The notes: a model not told the origin generated them from the letters alone. A stretch of 64,000 bases of DNA from Planctomycetota bacterium (GCA_016795205.1 JAEUHZ010000028.1:186001-250000), one strand, 5' to 3'; counted from the stretch's first letter, positions 18,059 through 32,927 are shown. A program made the numbers and translations.

Positions 18059-18081
18059 ACGGCGGGCCGGCCTCCCGCCGT
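18059..18081 (+). terminator. Terminator-like hairpin after fadE, no U tract
   Basis: A perfect 8-bp stem (18059-18066 with 18074-18081) and 7-base loop lie 22 bases after the fadE stop. No T run follows, so it may be only an mRNA 3' end structure. Confidence 0.35.
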
Positions 18082-18192
18082 CGCGGTGGATCCTGGATCC
18101 TGCTGTCTCGGGCGCCCGCGCGATCGTGCAGCGCCGGTTGGAGGTAGATTGCCTCTCCGCCGGTCGCGCGAGCAGGCCGCACGCGCTCCGCC

Positions 18193-21100
18193 ATGTCCAC
18201 CGATCCGACCTCGACCGAGGAAGCCGTCGAGCTGTTCCTCGAGCTACGACGCCGAGGCGAGCGCGTGGATCCGCGCGAGTTCCTCGCGCGCAATGCGCAC
18301 GTGGGTCCGGACCTCGCGTCGGCGCTCGAGGCCTTGATCGCGCTGGAGAGCGCGGCCTCGGCGCCGGCACCGGTCGGCCACGACCTGCCCGAGCGCGTGG
18401 GCCCCTATCGCGTGCTGCGTGAGCTCGGCCGCGGCGGCATGGGCTTGGTGCTCGAGGCCGTCGAGGAGCCGCTGGGCCGGAGCGTCGCGCTCAAGCTCCT
18501 GCCCTCGACGATGCTCGCCAACCCGGCGGCGCGCGCGCGCTTCCAGCGCGAGGCCCAGCTCGCAGCACGCCTCGATCACCCCGCCATCGCGACGGTCTAC
18601 GGCACGGGAGTCGAGGACTCGCAGCCCTGGATCGCGATGCGGCTCGTGGAGGGCATCACGCTGGCCCGCGCCATCGCCGAGGCACGCGCCGCGGGTGCCG
18701 GCTGCGTGTCGCTGCCGGGCGCCGGCAGCGGGCCACGCAACGCGCTGCGAGCGCTGACGGCCTGCGCCGCCCAGCTCGCGCGCGCGCTCCAGGCCGCGCA
18801 CGAGCAAGGCGTCGTGCACCGCGACGTGAAGCCGTCCAACGTGATCGTCACGGCGGAGGGCAAGCCGGTGCTCGTCGACTTCGGGCTCGCGATCGACGAG
18901 GACCCGGGCAGCGCGGCGCTGACGCGCAGCGGCGACACGGCCGGGACGCCGGCCTACACGGCGCCCGAGATCATCGCCGGCGAGCAGGCGCGCCACGATG
19001 CCCGGGGGGACGTGTATGCCCTCGGGGTGACGCTCTACGAGTGCCTGACCTTGCGCCGCCCCTTCGAGGGTCCCACGCCGGCCGCGCTCTACGGCGCGAT
19101 CCTGGGCGAATCGCCCGTGGCCGTGCGCGCGCTGAACCGGCAGGTCCCACGCGACCTGGCGGTCGTGGTCACGACCGCCATGGAGCGCGACCGCAGCCGG
19201 CGCTACGCCAGCGCCGCCGCGCTGGCCGACGATCTCGAACGCTGCCTGCGGGGCGAGCCGATCCGCGCGCGCCCGCCCTCGGCCGGGTACCGACTCCGGC
19301 GGTTCGTGGGCCGCAACCGTGGGCTCAGCGTGGCGGCCGCGCTGATCCTGCTCTTGCTCCTCGCGGGGCTCGTCGCCGCCCTGCTGGCGCGCGGGCGCGC
19401 GCTGGACCTCTTGGAACGCGCCGAGCTGGCCGAGTCGGCGGCCAGCCGGCGCGCCGACCAGCTCGCGGCGGAGCTGGAGACGAACCGCGCCATGCGCGAG
19501 CTGCAGGCCAGTTGGCTGCGCGTCGAAGACCTCGACGTGGCGGGGCGCGACGTGCGCCTGGCGGACGTGCTCGACCGGGCGGCCGCCTCCCTCGACGAGC
19601 GCGCCGGCCTCGACGCCCGCGTGGAGGCCGAGCTGCGCGCCGCACTGGCCAGCGCCTACCACTCCCTGACCCTGTGGCCGGAGTCGATCGAGCAGGCGCA
19701 GCGCGCGCGCGAGGCGGCCGAGCGCGGCGGCGCGCTCGATCCGGACCGGGCCTCGGAGCTGGAACGCCGCGCGTGCGTGGCCACAGCGCTGGGCGGCGGC
19801 AAGGCCGGGGCGCTCGAGCGCGCGCGCCGTCTGCACGAGGAGTCCGCGCAGCGTGCCGGGAGCGACGAGCTCGACGCCACGCTGTGGCGCGTGACCCTGG
19901 GCGAGATGTTGATCCACAACCTGCTGTACGCGGAAGCCGAGGGCGAGCTGCGCGCAGCCGTGGCGTCCTTGCTGCGCATCGGGCCCGAGCAGCGCCCCGA
20001 GCTGCTCGACGCGCGCATGCTGCTCGTCCGCGCCCTGCGTCGACAAGGACGGGTTGCACAAGCCGAATCCGAGGTGGTCGGCCTGGTGGCGGACTGCGAG
20101 CGCCTCCTGGGCGCCGAGCACTTCACGACGATGCTGGCTCTGGGAGAGCAGGCCGGCGTCCTGCTCCTGCAAGGACGTTTCGAGGACGCTCTGGCGGTCC
20201 AGGAACGACGGCTGGCGTCCTTCGAGCGCCGTTTCGGAGCCGGATCCGAGGCCACGCTGGGCGTCGTGAGCGACATGGCCGGCATCGTGCGCGAGCTGGG
20301 GGATCCCCGGCGCGCGGAGCAGCTCGCGCGGCGAGCGGCCGAAGAGACGCGCCGCCTGCGCGGGCTCGAGCATCCCTTGGCCGAAGCGCGCTGGGGGCGC
20401 TGGGGCAACGCGCTGATCGCCGTGGGACGCGTGGACGAGGGTCTCGCGAAGCTCGCGGAGGCCCTCGCCGCGCGCAGCGCGCGCCTGGGGCCCGATGACC
20501 CCGACACGCTCGAGGTGCAGCTCGCGCTGGGCAACGCGCTGTACCGCGCCGAGCGCTTCGAGCGCAGCCACGAGGTGTTGCGCGTTGCCTATCCGGCCCA
20601 CGTGCGCCGACTGGGGCCCGAGCACCGGGCGACGCTGAGCTGCCAGAACTCGCTCGGGATGGCGCTGCTCGGCCTGGGCCGCGAGGCCGAGGCGGTCGAG
20701 ATGTTGCGTGGCATCCACGACCTGCGCGCGGCGCAGCTCGACCGGCTCGACCCGGACCTGCTCGCGTCGCTCGCGAACCTGGCCACCGCGACCGCGCAGG
20801 CAGGCCAGGCCGAGGAGTCCGGCCGGCTGTTCGACGAGCTGCTGGAGCGCAACCTGGCCCGGCACGGCCCCGATCGTCCGCAGACCTGGACGCTGGCGGA
20901 GCCGCACATCGCGACGCTGATCGCGGCGGGGCGCGCGCAGGATGCCGGCGCGCTCACCGAGCGCACGCTGGCCTTCGCGCGCGAGCATTCCCGGACGCCG
21001 CCGGAGCGCGTCTGCGGGCTCCTGACCCTGCGCGCGCGCGCTGCCCTGGCCGCGGGCGCGCCTGAGCTCGCCCGAGCCTCGAACCTGGAGGCGCTCGCGT

Positions 21101-21360
21101 TCGCGGCAGAGCATCTGCCCGAGTCCTCGAAGACCCGCGCCGACGTCGAGCGCTCGTGCGCCCGGTTCTTCGCAGAGCAGGGCGACCCCGCGCGCGGCGT
21201 CGCCCTCTTCGAGTCGGCCCTGGCGCGGTTGGGCGGCGCGGCGGCGGCGCCGACCGCCCTGCTCGTCGAGCTGGCCGCAGCCTGCGAAGCGGCCGGGCTC
21301 GAGCAGCGCGCGGCCGAGCTCCGCGAGCGCGCCGCGCAGCGCTCCGCGACCGGCAACTGA
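18193..21360 (+). CDS. Ser/Thr protein kinase with TPR sensor region
   Basis: 1055 residues. Residues 1-55 form a small helical module ending ALEALIALE that is shared with the kinase at 46196-48631. The Hanks-type kinase domain spans about 75-350: GRGGMG nucleotide loop, invariant Lys101 (ALKLL), HRD at 209-211, DFG at 229-231 and GTPAYTAPE. A single transmembrane helix lies at about 377-398. The C-terminal 640 residues are helical repeats of tetratricopeptide type, several with the long-spaced GxxHxxTL pattern of kinesin-light-chain-like TPRs (LGAEHFTTML, LGPEHRATLS). It probably signals across the membrane by protein-protein contact. No ECF sigma gene accompanies this copy. Confidence 0.92.
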   Translation: MSTDPTSTEEAVELFLELRRRGERVDPREFLARNAHVGPDLASALEALIALESAASAPAPVGHDLPERVGPYRVLRELGRGGMGLVLEAVEEPLGRSVALKLLPSTMLANPAARARFQREAQLAARLDHPAIATVYGTGVEDSQPWIAMRLVEGITLARAIAEARAAGAGCVSLPGAGSGPRNALRALTACAAQLARALQAAHEQGVVHRDVKPSNVIVTAEGKPVLVDFGLAIDEDPGSAALTRSGDTAGTPAYTAPEIIAGEQARHDARGDVYALGVTLYECLTLRRPFEGPTPAALYGAILGESPVAVRALNRQVPRDLAVVVTTAMERDRSRRYASAAALADDLERCLRGEPIRARPPSAGYRLRRFVGRNRGLSVAAALILLLLLAGLVAALLARGRALDLLERAELAESAASRRADQLAAELETNRAMRELQASWLRVEDLDVAGRDVRLADVLDRAAASLDERAGLDARVEAELRAALASAYHSLTLWPESIEQAQRAREAAERGGALDPDRASELERRACVATALGGGKAGALERARRLHEESAQRAGSDELDATLWRVTLGEMLIHNLLYAEAEGELRAAVASLLRIGPEQRPELLDARMLLVRALRRQGRVAQAESEVVGLVADCERLLGAEHFTTMLALGEQAGVLLLQGRFEDALAVQERRLASFERRFGAGSEATLGVVSDMAGIVRELGDPRRAEQLARRAAEETRRLRGLEHPLAEARWGRWGNALIAVGRVDEGLAKLAEALAARSARLGPDDPDTLEVQLALGNALYRAERFERSHEVLRVAYPAHVRRLGPEHRATLSCQNSLGMALLGLGREAEAVEMLRGIHDLRAAQLDRLDPDLLASLANLATATAQAGQAEESGRLFDELLERNLARHGPDRPQTWTLAEPHIATLIAAGRAQDAGALTERTLAFAREHSRTPPERVCGLLTLRARAALAAGAPELARASNLEALAFAAEHLPESSKTRADVERSCARFFAEQGDPARGVALFESALARLGGAAAAPTALLVELAAACEAAGLEQRAAELRERAAQRSATGN

Positions 21361-21457
21361 GCCGGGACACGCCCCGTGGCCTGGCACCCGGCGGGCTCGC
21401 GCGCGGACCCGCGCTCGACGCGCCGCTAGGATGCGCCGACCGTCCCCGGAGGACCCC

Positions 21458-21970
21458 ATGCTCGTCCGCTCGCTCACCGCTGCCGGCCTCGCCGCACTCC
21501 TGTCCGCGTGCTCCTCGACCGGGAAGACCCTGGCCGTGTCGGCTCACGCGATCGTCGTCGACGACTACTCGGTCGACGGGGCGCAGGACGAGGAGCTCCA
21601 GGGCTACGGCGTCGAGGGGCACCTGCTGCTGCTGGGGCCGGACCTCAGCCTGGGCTACGAGCAGCGTGAGATCGGCGGCGAGGACGTCGACGAGTTGTTC
21701 CTGGGCGGGCGCTGCTTCGTGATCGATTCGCCGATCGTCTCGCCCTACCTGTCCGCGCGCCTGCGGTACAGCGACGGCTTCGAGGATTCGGACAGCGACT
21801 CGTACAGCGGCTGGGCCGCGGGAGTCGGCGCGTTCGTGTGGTTCCTGGGACCCACGTACATCGACCTGAACGTCCACTACGAGGACCTGTTCAGCGATCC
21901 GGACGTCGGCGGCTCCGAGACGGGCTTCGACGGGATCACGGGCGCGATCGGGCTGGGCCTGGCCTTCTGA
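21458..21970 (+). CDS. Small lipoprotein, outer-membrane beta-barrel-like
   Basis: 170 residues beginning with a lipoprotein signal (LSACSS, lipidated Cys near residue 18). The mature part is rich in alternating hydrophobic and polar strands with aromatic girdle residues (SPYLSARLRYSDGF, YIDLNVHYEDLF) and ends in a phenylalanine (GLGLAF), as many outer-membrane barrels do. I recognise no specific family. ATG 21458 is chosen over 21431 because GGAGGA lies 5-10 bases upstream and the signal peptide begins there. Confidence 0.68.
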   Translation: MLVRSLTAAGLAALLSACSSTGKTLAVSAHAIVVDDYSVDGAQDEELQGYGVEGHLLLLGPDLSLGYEQREIGGEDVDELFLGGRCFVIDSPIVSPYLSARLRYSDGFEDSDSDSYSGWAAGVGAFVWFLGPTYIDLNVHYEDLFSDPDVGGSETGFDGITGAIGLGLAF

Positions 21971-22080
21971 GGGGCCGGCGGGTCAGCGCTCTCGTCCGCC
22001 CCCGGATCCCGGCGCGCGGCGCCGCCCCGGACCCAAGCTTCCCCCCGAGGTTCGAGGCGCTGCCGGCGCTCCAACCCCGC

Positions 22081-23304
22081 TCAGCGCAGCCGCGTGGCGA
22101 GCTGGTGCAGGAACAGGCCCACGTCGGTCACGATGCCGATCGTCTGCGCCGAGCCCCGATCGGCCAGCTTGGTCACGACGGCCGGGTTGATGTCGACGCA
22201 CACCACGCGCACCCAGGACGGCAGCATGTTCCCCACGCCGATCGAGTGCAGCATGGTCGAGAGCATCAGGACCAGCCCGACGCCCTCGAGCGCCTGGGCG
22301 TAGCGCTCCTGGGCCTCGACCAGGTCCATGAGCGTGTCGGGCAGTGGCCCGTCGTCGCGGATCGAGCCGGCCAGCACGTACTCGACGCCCTGCTGCACGC
22401 AGGCGTGCATGATGCCGGACTGCACCACGCCCTGCTCCACCGCCGCGCGCACGGAACCGGCGTGATTCACGGCGTTGATCGCGCGCATGTGGTTCTTGTG
22501 GCCCTCCTCGACCGGCGACCCGGTCTGGAGGTCGACGCCCAGGCTCGTGCCGTAGAGGGCGAACTCGATGTCGTGCACGGGGAGCGCGTTGCCCGTGAGC
22601 AGCACGTCGATCCAACCGCCGCGCACGAGCTCGCAGAAGTACTCGATCCCGCCGGTGTGGATCACGACGGGGCCGGCGACCACGGCGACCTTGCCACCGG
22701 CGCGTTTCACGTCGCGGATCATGTCGGCCACCTTGCCGACGCTGACCTCGACGCGGCGCTCGGACGAGATCTCGTTGCTCATGAACGCGAACCCGTGACG
22801 GTCGCGTTGGACGTGCTGTGGATTCACGCGGATGCCGTCGACGCCGCACACGACCTGGTCCCCGGCCCGGACGTCGCGCAGCTTGCGGCAGACCGGCGCG
22901 CCGGCTTCCAGCACGACCACGGCGTCCATGCGCTGCCGCGCCACGTCGACCCACGCGCCGCCGATCCGCACCTGTGTGCGGTGGTTCGTCGTCGAGTAGA
23001 AGTCGTGCGGGACGCAGCGGTCCTTCAATGCGGGCTCGAAGCGCGCGTCGCGCTGGTCGACCAGCCGACAGCCGAGCGGTACGAGTTCGCGCACGAGCTC
23101 GCGCAGCGCCGCCACATCCCGACCGACGAGCCGCAGCTTGGCGTAGCTCGGGTCTTCGTTCGTGGTCCCGATCCGGAACTCCAGCACCTCGTAGGCCGCG
23201 CCGCGCTCGATGATCTTGTCGAAGATCTGCTGGAGCAGCCGACTGTCGATCAGGTGGCCCTCGGCCTCGATCGTTTCCGTGGCGCGCGGCGTCGCGGTGC
23301 TCAC
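22081..23304 (-). CDS. LOR/SDH conserved-region protein (TIGR00300), ornithine cyclodeaminase-like
   Basis: 407 residues matching the TIGR00300 family, which shares the LOR/SDH region and includes archaeal ornithine cyclodeaminase and the C-terminal half of cyanobacterial ArgZ/AgrE. The N-terminal part (EAEGHLIDSRLLQQIFDKI) is the LOR/SDH domain; the C-terminal part has VAVVAGPVVIHTGG, LLTGNALPVHDIE and MLPSWVRVVCVDINPAVVTKL, typical of the NAD(P)-binding part. Likely amino-acid (arginine/ornithine) metabolism, not proven here. The GTG start at 23304 overlaps the upstream stop (GTGA), so the frame extension beyond it is not coding. Confidence 0.84.
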   Translation of the reverse strand: MSTATPRATETIEAEGHLIDSRLLQQIFDKIIERGAAYEVLEFRIGTTNEDPSYAKLRLVGRDVAALRELVRELVPLGCRLVDQRDARFEPALKDRCVPHDFYSTTNHRTQVRIGGAWVDVARQRMDAVVVLEAGAPVCRKLRDVRAGDQVVCGVDGIRVNPQHVQRDRHGFAFMSNEISSERRVEVSVGKVADMIRDVKRAGGKVAVVAGPVVIHTGGIEYFCELVRGGWIDVLLTGNALPVHDIEFALYGTSLGVDLQTGSPVEEGHKNHMRAINAVNHAGSVRAAVEQGVVQSGIMHACVQQGVEYVLAGSIRDDGPLPDTLMDLVEAQERYAQALEGVGLVLMLSTMLHSIGVGNMLPSWVRVVCVDINPAVVTKLADRGSAQTIGIVTDVGLFLHQLATRLR

Positions 23305-23606
23305 GTGATCAACCCGACGATGCCGCCCAGGAACCCGCCCGCGATGCCGCCGACGGCCGCGGGCGCGGCCCAGCGCGGCCGGACGAAGCCCGGCACCTTC
23401 TCCGTGGCGTACAGCGAGGTGAAGAGCCCGATCAACCCAGAGGCCACGGCCACGAAGGCCACGGCCAACGCGCTGGCCGCCAGCGGGTTCTCGCCGCCGT
23501 GCGGGTCCAGGAAGCCGATCACGAACGACACGACGGCGACGAACGGTGCGACCGCGCACAGGCGCGGGCCCCAGGTCGCGGCGGGGTCGTCGCTGGGCGC
23601 GGCCAC
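23301..23606 (-). CDS. Small membrane protein
   Basis: 101 residues with three hydrophobic segments: about 17-33 (CAVAPFVAVVSFVIGFL), 45-65 (SALAVAFVAVASGLIGLF) and 80-101 (AAPAAVGGIAGGFLGGIVGL). No family recognised. It starts 4 bases after the aconitase stop and its own stop overlaps the next gene's GTG, so it is the middle gene of a three-gene operon. Confidence 0.66.
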   Translation of the reverse strand: MAAPSDDPAATWGPRLCAVAPFVAVVSFVIGFLDPHGGENPLAASALAVAFVAVASGLIGLFTSLYATEKVPGFVRPRWAAPAAVGGIAGGFLGGIVGLIT

Positions 23607-23610
23607 GCGC

Positions 23611-26388
<2,778 letters not shown>

Positions 26389-26607
26389 GGCGGGGCTCGG
26401 CGCGGAGTTCGAGGCCGAGCAGTCTACGTCCCGAGCGCGGTGGGTGCCCGTCCCAGGGCTCCGATCCGGCGCTCGTCCGCGGGGCTCGCGCCGACGTCGG
26501 CCCCGGCCCGTGCCCGCGGCCCGCGTGGCGCGCAGGGAGCGCTGCCCAGCGTCGGGCTCCAAGCCGTCGGCGACCGACACGGCGGGCCCGGATCGCGGCG
26601 GTCGCGC
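26389..26607. other. Spacer between the acnA and pentose phosphate operons
   Basis: GC-rich, no open frame that looks coding. It should hold the acnA promoter and the 3' end of the pgl transcript, both read on the minus strand. No clear terminator hairpin with a U tract was seen. Confidence 0.45.
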
Positions 26608-27399
26608 CTAGGCGCTGGGTGCTGGTGGCGCGCCGCTGCCGTCCGGCGCGGTCGGCAGCTTGGTCGCGGCCGCGGCGTCGACGAGCCACACGAGGCTCCC
26701 GCCGCGCGGACGCACACGGCCGGCGGGCGGCGTCGCGGCACCCGGACGCAGCACCGTCGCCGAACGCACCATGGCGGCCTTCTCCGGCCCCGTCACGAGG
26801 AACAGCACGCGCTGCGCGGCCTCGAACACCGGGAACGTCATCGTGACGCGCCACGCGCCGAGCTTCTCGACGTGGTTCGCGACGACGATCCGCGTGCTCT
26901 CCTCCAGCGCGTTCGTTCCCGGGAACAGGGACGCCGTGTGGCCGTCCGCGCCCATCCCGAGGAGCACGAGGTCGAAGCTCGGCATGTCACCCGGGCGCAG
27001 GCCGAAGTGCTCCTGGATCGCGTTCTCGGCGTCGGAAGCCGCGTCCTCGGGATCGCGCTCGCCCGCGATCCGATGCACGTTCGCGTCGGGAATCCGCGCG
27101 CGCTGGATCAGCGTCTCCCGCGCCATGTGCCAGTTGCTGTCGGGGTGCTCCGGCGGCACGCAGCGCTCGTCGCCGAAGAAGACGTGGACCCGGTCCCAGG
27201 GCAGCTCGACGGCGGCCAGCAGCTCGTGCGCGCGGCGCGGCGTCGAGCCACCCGACAGCACGAGGTCGCAGCGGCCGCGCTCCCCGACCGCGGCCAGGAT
27301 CGCGTGCGCGACCTCGTCGCGCGCGGCCCGCGCGACCGCCTCGGGGTCGGCGAGCACGCGGATCTCGGGAGACGCGGCCTTCGCGCGGCGTGAACCCAT
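26608..27399 (-). CDS. pgl: 6-phosphogluconolactonase
   Basis: Hydrolyses 6-phosphogluconolactone, the second oxidative step of the pentose phosphate pathway. 263 residues of the DevB/Pgl family: LSGGSTPRRAHELLA is the sugar-phosphate loop, VHVFFGDERCVP and SNWHMARETL follow, and LLGMGADGHTASLFPG is the family signature. Last gene of the operon that runs tkt, tal-pgi, gnd, zwf, pgl; it begins 20 bases after zwf. Confidence 0.93.
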   Translation of the reverse strand: MGSRRAKAASPEIRVLADPEAVARAARDEVAHAILAAVGERGRCDLVLSGGSTPRRAHELLAAVELPWDRVHVFFGDERCVPPEHPDSNWHMARETLIQRARIPDANVHRIAGERDPEDAASDAENAIQEHFGLRPGDMPSFDLVLLGMGADGHTASLFPGTNALEESTRIVVANHVEKLGAWRVTMTFPVFEAAQRVLFLVTGPEKAAMVRSATVLRPGAATPPAGRVRPRGGSLVWLVDAAAATKLPTAPDGSGAPPAPSA

Positions 27400-27419
27400 C
27401 GGGAGCGCACGCTACGCGA

Positions 27420-28985
27420 TCACTCGATGCGCCGCCACTTCCGGCCGTCGCGCTCGAGCAGCTCGTCGGCCTCCTTGGGCCCCCAGGTCCCAGCCGCGTA
27501 GTTCGGGAACGAGCGCGGCGGCAGCGCGCTCCACACTTCCTGCAGCGGCGCCACGATGGCCCAGCCCATCTCGACCATGTCGGCGCGCTGGAACAGCGTC
27601 GGATCGCCCTTGATGCAGTCGTAGATCAGGGTCTCGTAGCCGGTGCTGGGCGCCTGCTGGAAGTGGTCCTTGTAGCGGAAGTCCATGGCCACGTTGCTCA
27701 TCCGCACGGACGGGCCCGGGATCTTCGCGCCGAAGCGCAGCGTGATGCCCTCGTCGGGCTGCACGCGGATCACGAGCACGTTGCGCGAGAGGTGCTCGAC
27801 CGGCGTGTTGCGGAACAAGAGGAGCGGCGGCCGGCGGAACTGGATCGAGATCTCCGAGACGCGCCGCGCCATGCGCTTGCCGGTGCGCAGGTAGAAGGGC
27901 ACGTCGGCCCAGCGCCAGTTGTCGACGCTGAGCTGCATCGCGGCGAAGGTCTCGGTGTGCGAGCCGCGCGGCACGCGGTCCTCCGAGCGGTAGGCGGCCA
28001 CCTGGCGGCCGTCGACCGAGCCCTCGCCGTACTGACCACGCACGGTGTGGGTCAGCACGCGCTCGGGCGTCATGGGTTGGATGGCGCGCAGGACCTTGGC
28101 CTTCTCCTCGCGCACGGCCTCGGCCTCGAACGACGTGGGCGGCTCCATGGCCACCAGCGCGAGCAACTGCAGGATGTGGTTCGGCACCATGTCGCGCAGC
28201 GCCCCGGCCGTGTCGTAGTAGCCGCCACGGGTCTCGACACCGATCGACTCGGCCACGGTGATCTGGACGTTGTCGATGTACTCGCGGTTCCAGATCGGCT
28301 CGAACATCCCGTTCGCGAAGCGGAAGACGAGGATGTTCTGGACGGTTTCCTTCCCGAGGTAGTGATCGATCCGGTAGATCTGCTCCTCGCGCAGGACCCG
28401 GCGCAGGTCGGCGTTGAGGACGCGCGCGGATTCCAGGTCGACGCCGAAGGGCTTCTCGACGATCACGCGCCGCCAGGCGCCGTTCGACTCCTCGACGAGC
28501 CCGGCCGCCCCGAGCTGCTCCACGATCGGGGCGAAGTACTCGGGCGCGGTCGAGAGGTAGTAGAGGTGATTGCCCCCGGTCGCGTGCTGCGCGTCGATCC
28601 GCGAGAGCTCGGCCGCGATCAGCGCGTAGGAGGCCGGGTCGGTGAAGTCGGCAGCGACGTAGTACAGCCGCGAGATCACGTCTTCCACGACGGAGGGCGG
28701 GAGCTGGTGCGTGGCGTACTTCGCCACGTCCTCCGCGACGCGCTTCCTGTAGGTGGCCGTGTCGAGCGCGGTCCGTCCGACGCCCACGATCGCGCAACCC
28801 TGCGCCAGCAGGTTCTCGCTCCACAGGTTGCACAACGCGGGAATCAGCTTGCGCTTCGTCAGGTCCCCGGCCGCGCCGAAGATCACGATCGTCGCGGGCC
28901 CCACGGGCCGCGCGTAGGGGTTGACGAGCTCGCTCGCGGGCGCGGGCTCGACGTGGATCGCCTCGCCGGTGGTCGCGGGCCCCAT
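27420..28985 (-). CDS. zwf: Glucose-6-phosphate 1-dehydrogenase
   Basis: Oxidises glucose 6-phosphate to 6-phosphogluconolactone with NADP+ or NAD+. 521 residues, normal length. [13 protein letters not shown] (core GAAGDL at 37-42) is the dinucleotide fold, VIVEKPFG follows, and RIDHYLGKE at 205-213 holds the substrate-binding and catalytic His-Asp region. ATG 28985 lies one base after the gnd stop, so it is tightly coupled to gnd. Confidence 0.97.
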   Translation of the reverse strand: MGPATTGEAIHVEPAPASELVNPYARPVGPATIVIFGAAGDLTKRKLIPALCNLWSENLLAQGCAIVGVGRTALDTATYRKRVAEDVAKYATHQLPPSVVEDVISRLYYVAADFTDPASYALIAAELSRIDAQHATGGNHLYYLSTAPEYFAPIVEQLGAAGLVEESNGAWRRVIVEKPFGVDLESARVLNADLRRVLREEQIYRIDHYLGKETVQNILVFRFANGMFEPIWNREYIDNVQITVAESIGVETRGGYYDTAGALRDMVPNHILQLLALVAMEPPTSFEAEAVREEKAKVLRAIQPMTPERVLTHTVRGQYGEGSVDGRQVAAYRSEDRVPRGSHTETFAAMQLSVDNWRWADVPFYLRTGKRMARRVSEISIQFRRPPLLLFRNTPVEHLSRNVLVIRVQPDEGITLRFGAKIPGPSVRMSNVAMDFRYKDHFQQAPSTGYETLIYDCIKGDPTLFQRADMVEMGWAIVAPLQEVWSALPPRSFPNYAAGTWGPKEADELLERDGRKWRRIE

Positions 28986-28986
28986 G

Positions 28987-29964
<978 letters not shown>

Positions 29965-29989
29965 CGTCGTTCCTCCGTTCGATTTGGCT

Positions 29990-32920
29990 TCAAGCGCGCG
30001 CAGGCGCGGGCTGCGCGACGGCCTCCAGCACGGCGCGGCGCAGCGCGGCGAGCCCGGCGCGCGAGCCGGCGGTCAGGTGAGCGCGCAGCGCGCGCTGGCC
30101 GCGCTCGACGAGCACCTGCAGGTCGCCGCGCGCCTGCGCGGCTTGCACGATGCCGAACCCGTACTGCTTCCCCGGGATGGGCACGTCCTGCCCGACCGTG
30201 CGCGTGATCTGGAGGAACACGCCGGTCCGCGGGCCGCCCTTGTAGGCCTGGCCCGTCGAGTGCAGGAAGCGCGGACCGAACTCGGCGCAGGTCGCCGCAC
30301 GGTGCGCGTCGCGCACGGCCACGCGCATCGTCTGGAGCTCCGCCGCGTTCGCGCCGTCCATCGGCAGGTAGGCCAGGAACCCGGCGTAGTCGCGCGGACG
30401 CAGCGCGAAGTGCGCCCGCAACACGTCGGCGAGCGCGGCGTCGGACCCGGTCGCGCGGTGCAGCGCCCAAGCATGCTCGCGCGAGGCGTACAGCAGGATC
30501 CCCTCCTCCTCGAAGAACGGCTGCTCGGCCGGCAGCGCGCCGGTCGCCTCGTACGCGTCGGTCAGCTCGCGGGTCGCGAGCTTGCTGGCCTCGACGTCGG
30601 GCTGGTCGAAGGGGTGGATGCCGAGCACCGCGCCGGCGACCGCGGTGGCGACCTCCCAGCGGTAGAACTCGGCTCCCAGATCGAGCGCCTCGCCGACCGA
30701 CACGCGCACCACCGCCTGACCCGCGCGCTCGAGCGCGTCGATGGCCGCATCCTGCGCCGCGTCGGGCGCGCTCGAGAGGCGCACGTAGGCGAACACGCGG
30801 TCGTCGCCGTAGCGCTCGGGCGCGGTGAGCGGCTCGAGGTCGACCGGCACGATGCCGCGCCCCTGCTTGCCGGTCGACTCCGCCACGAGTTGCTCGAGCC
30901 AGCCGCCCAGCGACGCCAGCGCCGGCGAGACGGTCAACGTCAGCTTGTCGCGGCCCTGTGCCGCGCAGGCCCCCAGGAACAGTCCCAGGCGCACGGCATC
31001 GTCCTGCGCGGGTGCGTTCGCGCCGAGCGTGCCGCGGGCCAGCGCCTCGGCCCGGGTCAGGAAGGCCTGGAGATCGACGCCGATCAGCGCGGCGGGCACC
31101 AGGCCGAACATGGACAAGGCCGAGAAGCGCCCGCCGATCGCGGGATCACCGGCGAAGATCTGGCGGTAGCCCTTGGCGCGCGCGAGACCTTCGAGCTTCG
31201 ATCCCGGGTCGGTGATCGCCACGAAGCGTGAGCCGGCCTGCCCGGCCCCGACCGTGTGCGCGACGCGTTCCCAGAAGTAGGCCTCGAGGATGTTCGGCTC
31301 GAGCGTCGTGCCCGACTTGCTGGCCACGACGACCAGCGTCTTCGCGAGGTCGACTCGGCGCTCGATCGCCACGACCTGCTCGGGATCCGTCGAGTCGAGC
31401 ACCTGCAGCGTCGGGAACCCGGCGCGCGAGCCGAACGTGCGGCCGAGCACCTCGGGGCACAGGCTCGATCCGCCCATGCCGAGCAGCAGCACGTGCTGGA
31501 GGCCGTCCTGGCGCACGCGCTCGGCACAGGCCTGCAGCTCGGCGATCGCGGCCCTCCCGCGCGCCGGGGCGTCGAGCCAGCCCAGCCAGCGCGCCTCGTC
31601 CCCGCCGGTCCAGACGGTCGGGTCCTTGCGTGCGAAGCGGCGCGACTCGTCGTTCTGCGTCCACTCGGCGAGCGCGGCCTCGAACGCGCGCTGCACGTTG
31701 GCGGGAGCCCGTGTCGAGACCGCCGGCGCCACGGCCACGCTCCCTGCGGGCGGCGTGGTCACCGTGGCGGGCGAGGTCGCGGACGCGGCCGACGGCGTCC
31801 CCGGGGCCGCGCCCCCGAACGAGGCCAGCAACGCCTCGAACGCGTCGGAGAACTGCTTCAGCCCGTCGGCGAGCAACGCGTCCGTGACGCGGTCGAGCGC
31901 GATGCCGGCGCTCTCGATCTCGCGCAGCACCTTCTTCGCGTCGAGCAGCCCCTCGGTGAGGGACGCGCGCGGCTTGCCGTGGTCGCGGAACGCATCGATC
32001 GTGGCGGGCGGGGCCGTGTTCACCGTGTCCCGACCGATCAGCTCCTCGACGTACAGGACGTCGCTGTACTGCTTGTTCTTCGTGCCCGTGCTGGCCCACA
32101 GCACGCGCTGCGTCTGGGCGCCCTTCTTGGCCAGCTCGCGCCAGCGCTTGGAGGCCGTGACGTCCTCGTAGTGCGCGTAAGCCAGCTTGGCGTTGGCGAT
32201 CGCGGCGCGGCCCATGAGCTTCGCCAGCGCGGCCTGCTCCTTGGGTGTCTTGGCTGCGGCGGCCTTGGCCTCGAGCTGCTTGTCGATCGCGCTGTCGATG
32301 CGCGAGACGAAGAAGCTCGCCACGCTGGCGACCTTCGACAGGTCTCCGCCGGCCTTGGCGCGTCGCTCCAGGCCCTTGAGGTAGGCCTCGAGCGTCTCGG
32401 CATAGGCGCTGCGCGCGAACAGCAGTGTCACGTTGACGTTGATGCCGGCCGCGACCAGCTCTTCGAACGCGCGCCGGCCGTGCGCGGTGCCCGGGACCTT
32501 GATCATCACGTTGGGCCGCGCCACCGTCTCCCACAGGTGCACGGCCTCGCGCACGATCTGTTCGGGCGCGTCGCCGGCGTGCAGCGTGACCTCCAGTGAC
32601 ACGTACCCGTCGCGCGACTTCGTGCGGTCGTACACCGGACGCATGACGTCGCAGGCGTCCTGGATGTCCTGGACCGCGAGCGCCTCGTAGAGCTCGAACG
32701 CGCTCGCGCCCGGGCGGCGCCGCCGCAAGTCGGCCAGCACGGTCGCGTACTCGGTCCCCTCGCGGATCGACTTCTCGAAGATCGAGGGGTTCGACGTGAC
32801 GCCGCCGATGCCGTCGGCCTCGACGAGCCGGTGCAGCTCGCCCGAGTCCAGGAGCCTGCGGGAGATGAAGTCGAGCCAGATGGACTGGCCCAGCGCGGCG
32901 GTGGCCTTCAGCGGGTTCAT
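29990..32920 (-). CDS. tal-pgi: Bifunctional transaldolase / glucose-6-phosphate isomerase
   Basis: A 976-residue fusion. The N-terminal ~360 residues are transaldolase: [14 protein letters not shown], then [12 protein letters not shown] with the Schiff-base Lys, then NVNVTLLFA. After an Ala/Pro/Thr linker near 370-410 comes glucose-6-phosphate isomerase: [31 protein letters not shown] and a C-terminal domain with [12 protein letters not shown]. It connects the non-oxidative pentose branch to glycolysis in one polypeptide, a fusion found in several phyla. The ATG at 32920 is 7 bases after the tkt stop. Confidence 0.95.
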   Translation of the reverse strand: MNPLKATAALGQSIWLDFISRRLLDSGELHRLVEADGIGGVTSNPSIFEKSIREGTEYATVLADLRRRRPGASAFELYEALAVQDIQDACDVMRPVYDRTKSRDGYVSLEVTLHAGDAPEQIVREAVHLWETVARPNVMIKVPGTAHGRRAFEELVAAGINVNVTLLFARSAYAETLEAYLKGLERRAKAGGDLSKVASVASFFVSRIDSAIDKQLEAKAAAAKTPKEQAALAKLMGRAAIANAKLAYAHYEDVTASKRWRELAKKGAQTQRVLWASTGTKNKQYSDVLYVEELIGRDTVNTAPPATIDAFRDHGKPRASLTEGLLDAKKVLREIESAGIALDRVTDALLADGLKQFSDAFEALLASFGGAAPGTPSAASATSPATVTTPPAGSVAVAPAVSTRAPANVQRAFEAALAEWTQNDESRRFARKDPTVWTGGDEARWLGWLDAPARGRAAIAELQACAERVRQDGLQHVLLLGMGGSSLCPEVLGRTFGSRAGFPTLQVLDSTDPEQVVAIERRVDLAKTLVVVASKSGTTLEPNILEAYFWERVAHTVGAGQAGSRFVAITDPGSKLEGLARAKGYRQIFAGDPAIGGRFSALSMFGLVPAALIGVDLQAFLTRAEALARGTLGANAPAQDDAVRLGLFLGACAAQGRDKLTLTVSPALASLGGWLEQLVAESTGKQGRGIVPVDLEPLTAPERYGDDRVFAYVRLSSAPDAAQDAAIDALERAGQAVVRVSVGEALDLGAEFYRWEVATAVAGAVLGIHPFDQPDVEASKLATRELTDAYEATGALPAEQPFFEEEGILLYASREHAWALHRATGSDAALADVLRAHFALRPRDYAGFLAYLPMDGANAAELQTMRVAVRDAHRAATCAEFGPRFLHSTGQAYKGGPRTGVFLQITRTVGQDVPIPGKQYGFGIVQAAQARGDLQVLVERGQRALRAHLTAGSRAGLAALRRAVLEAVAQPAPARA

Positions 32921-32927
32921 GGTGGTC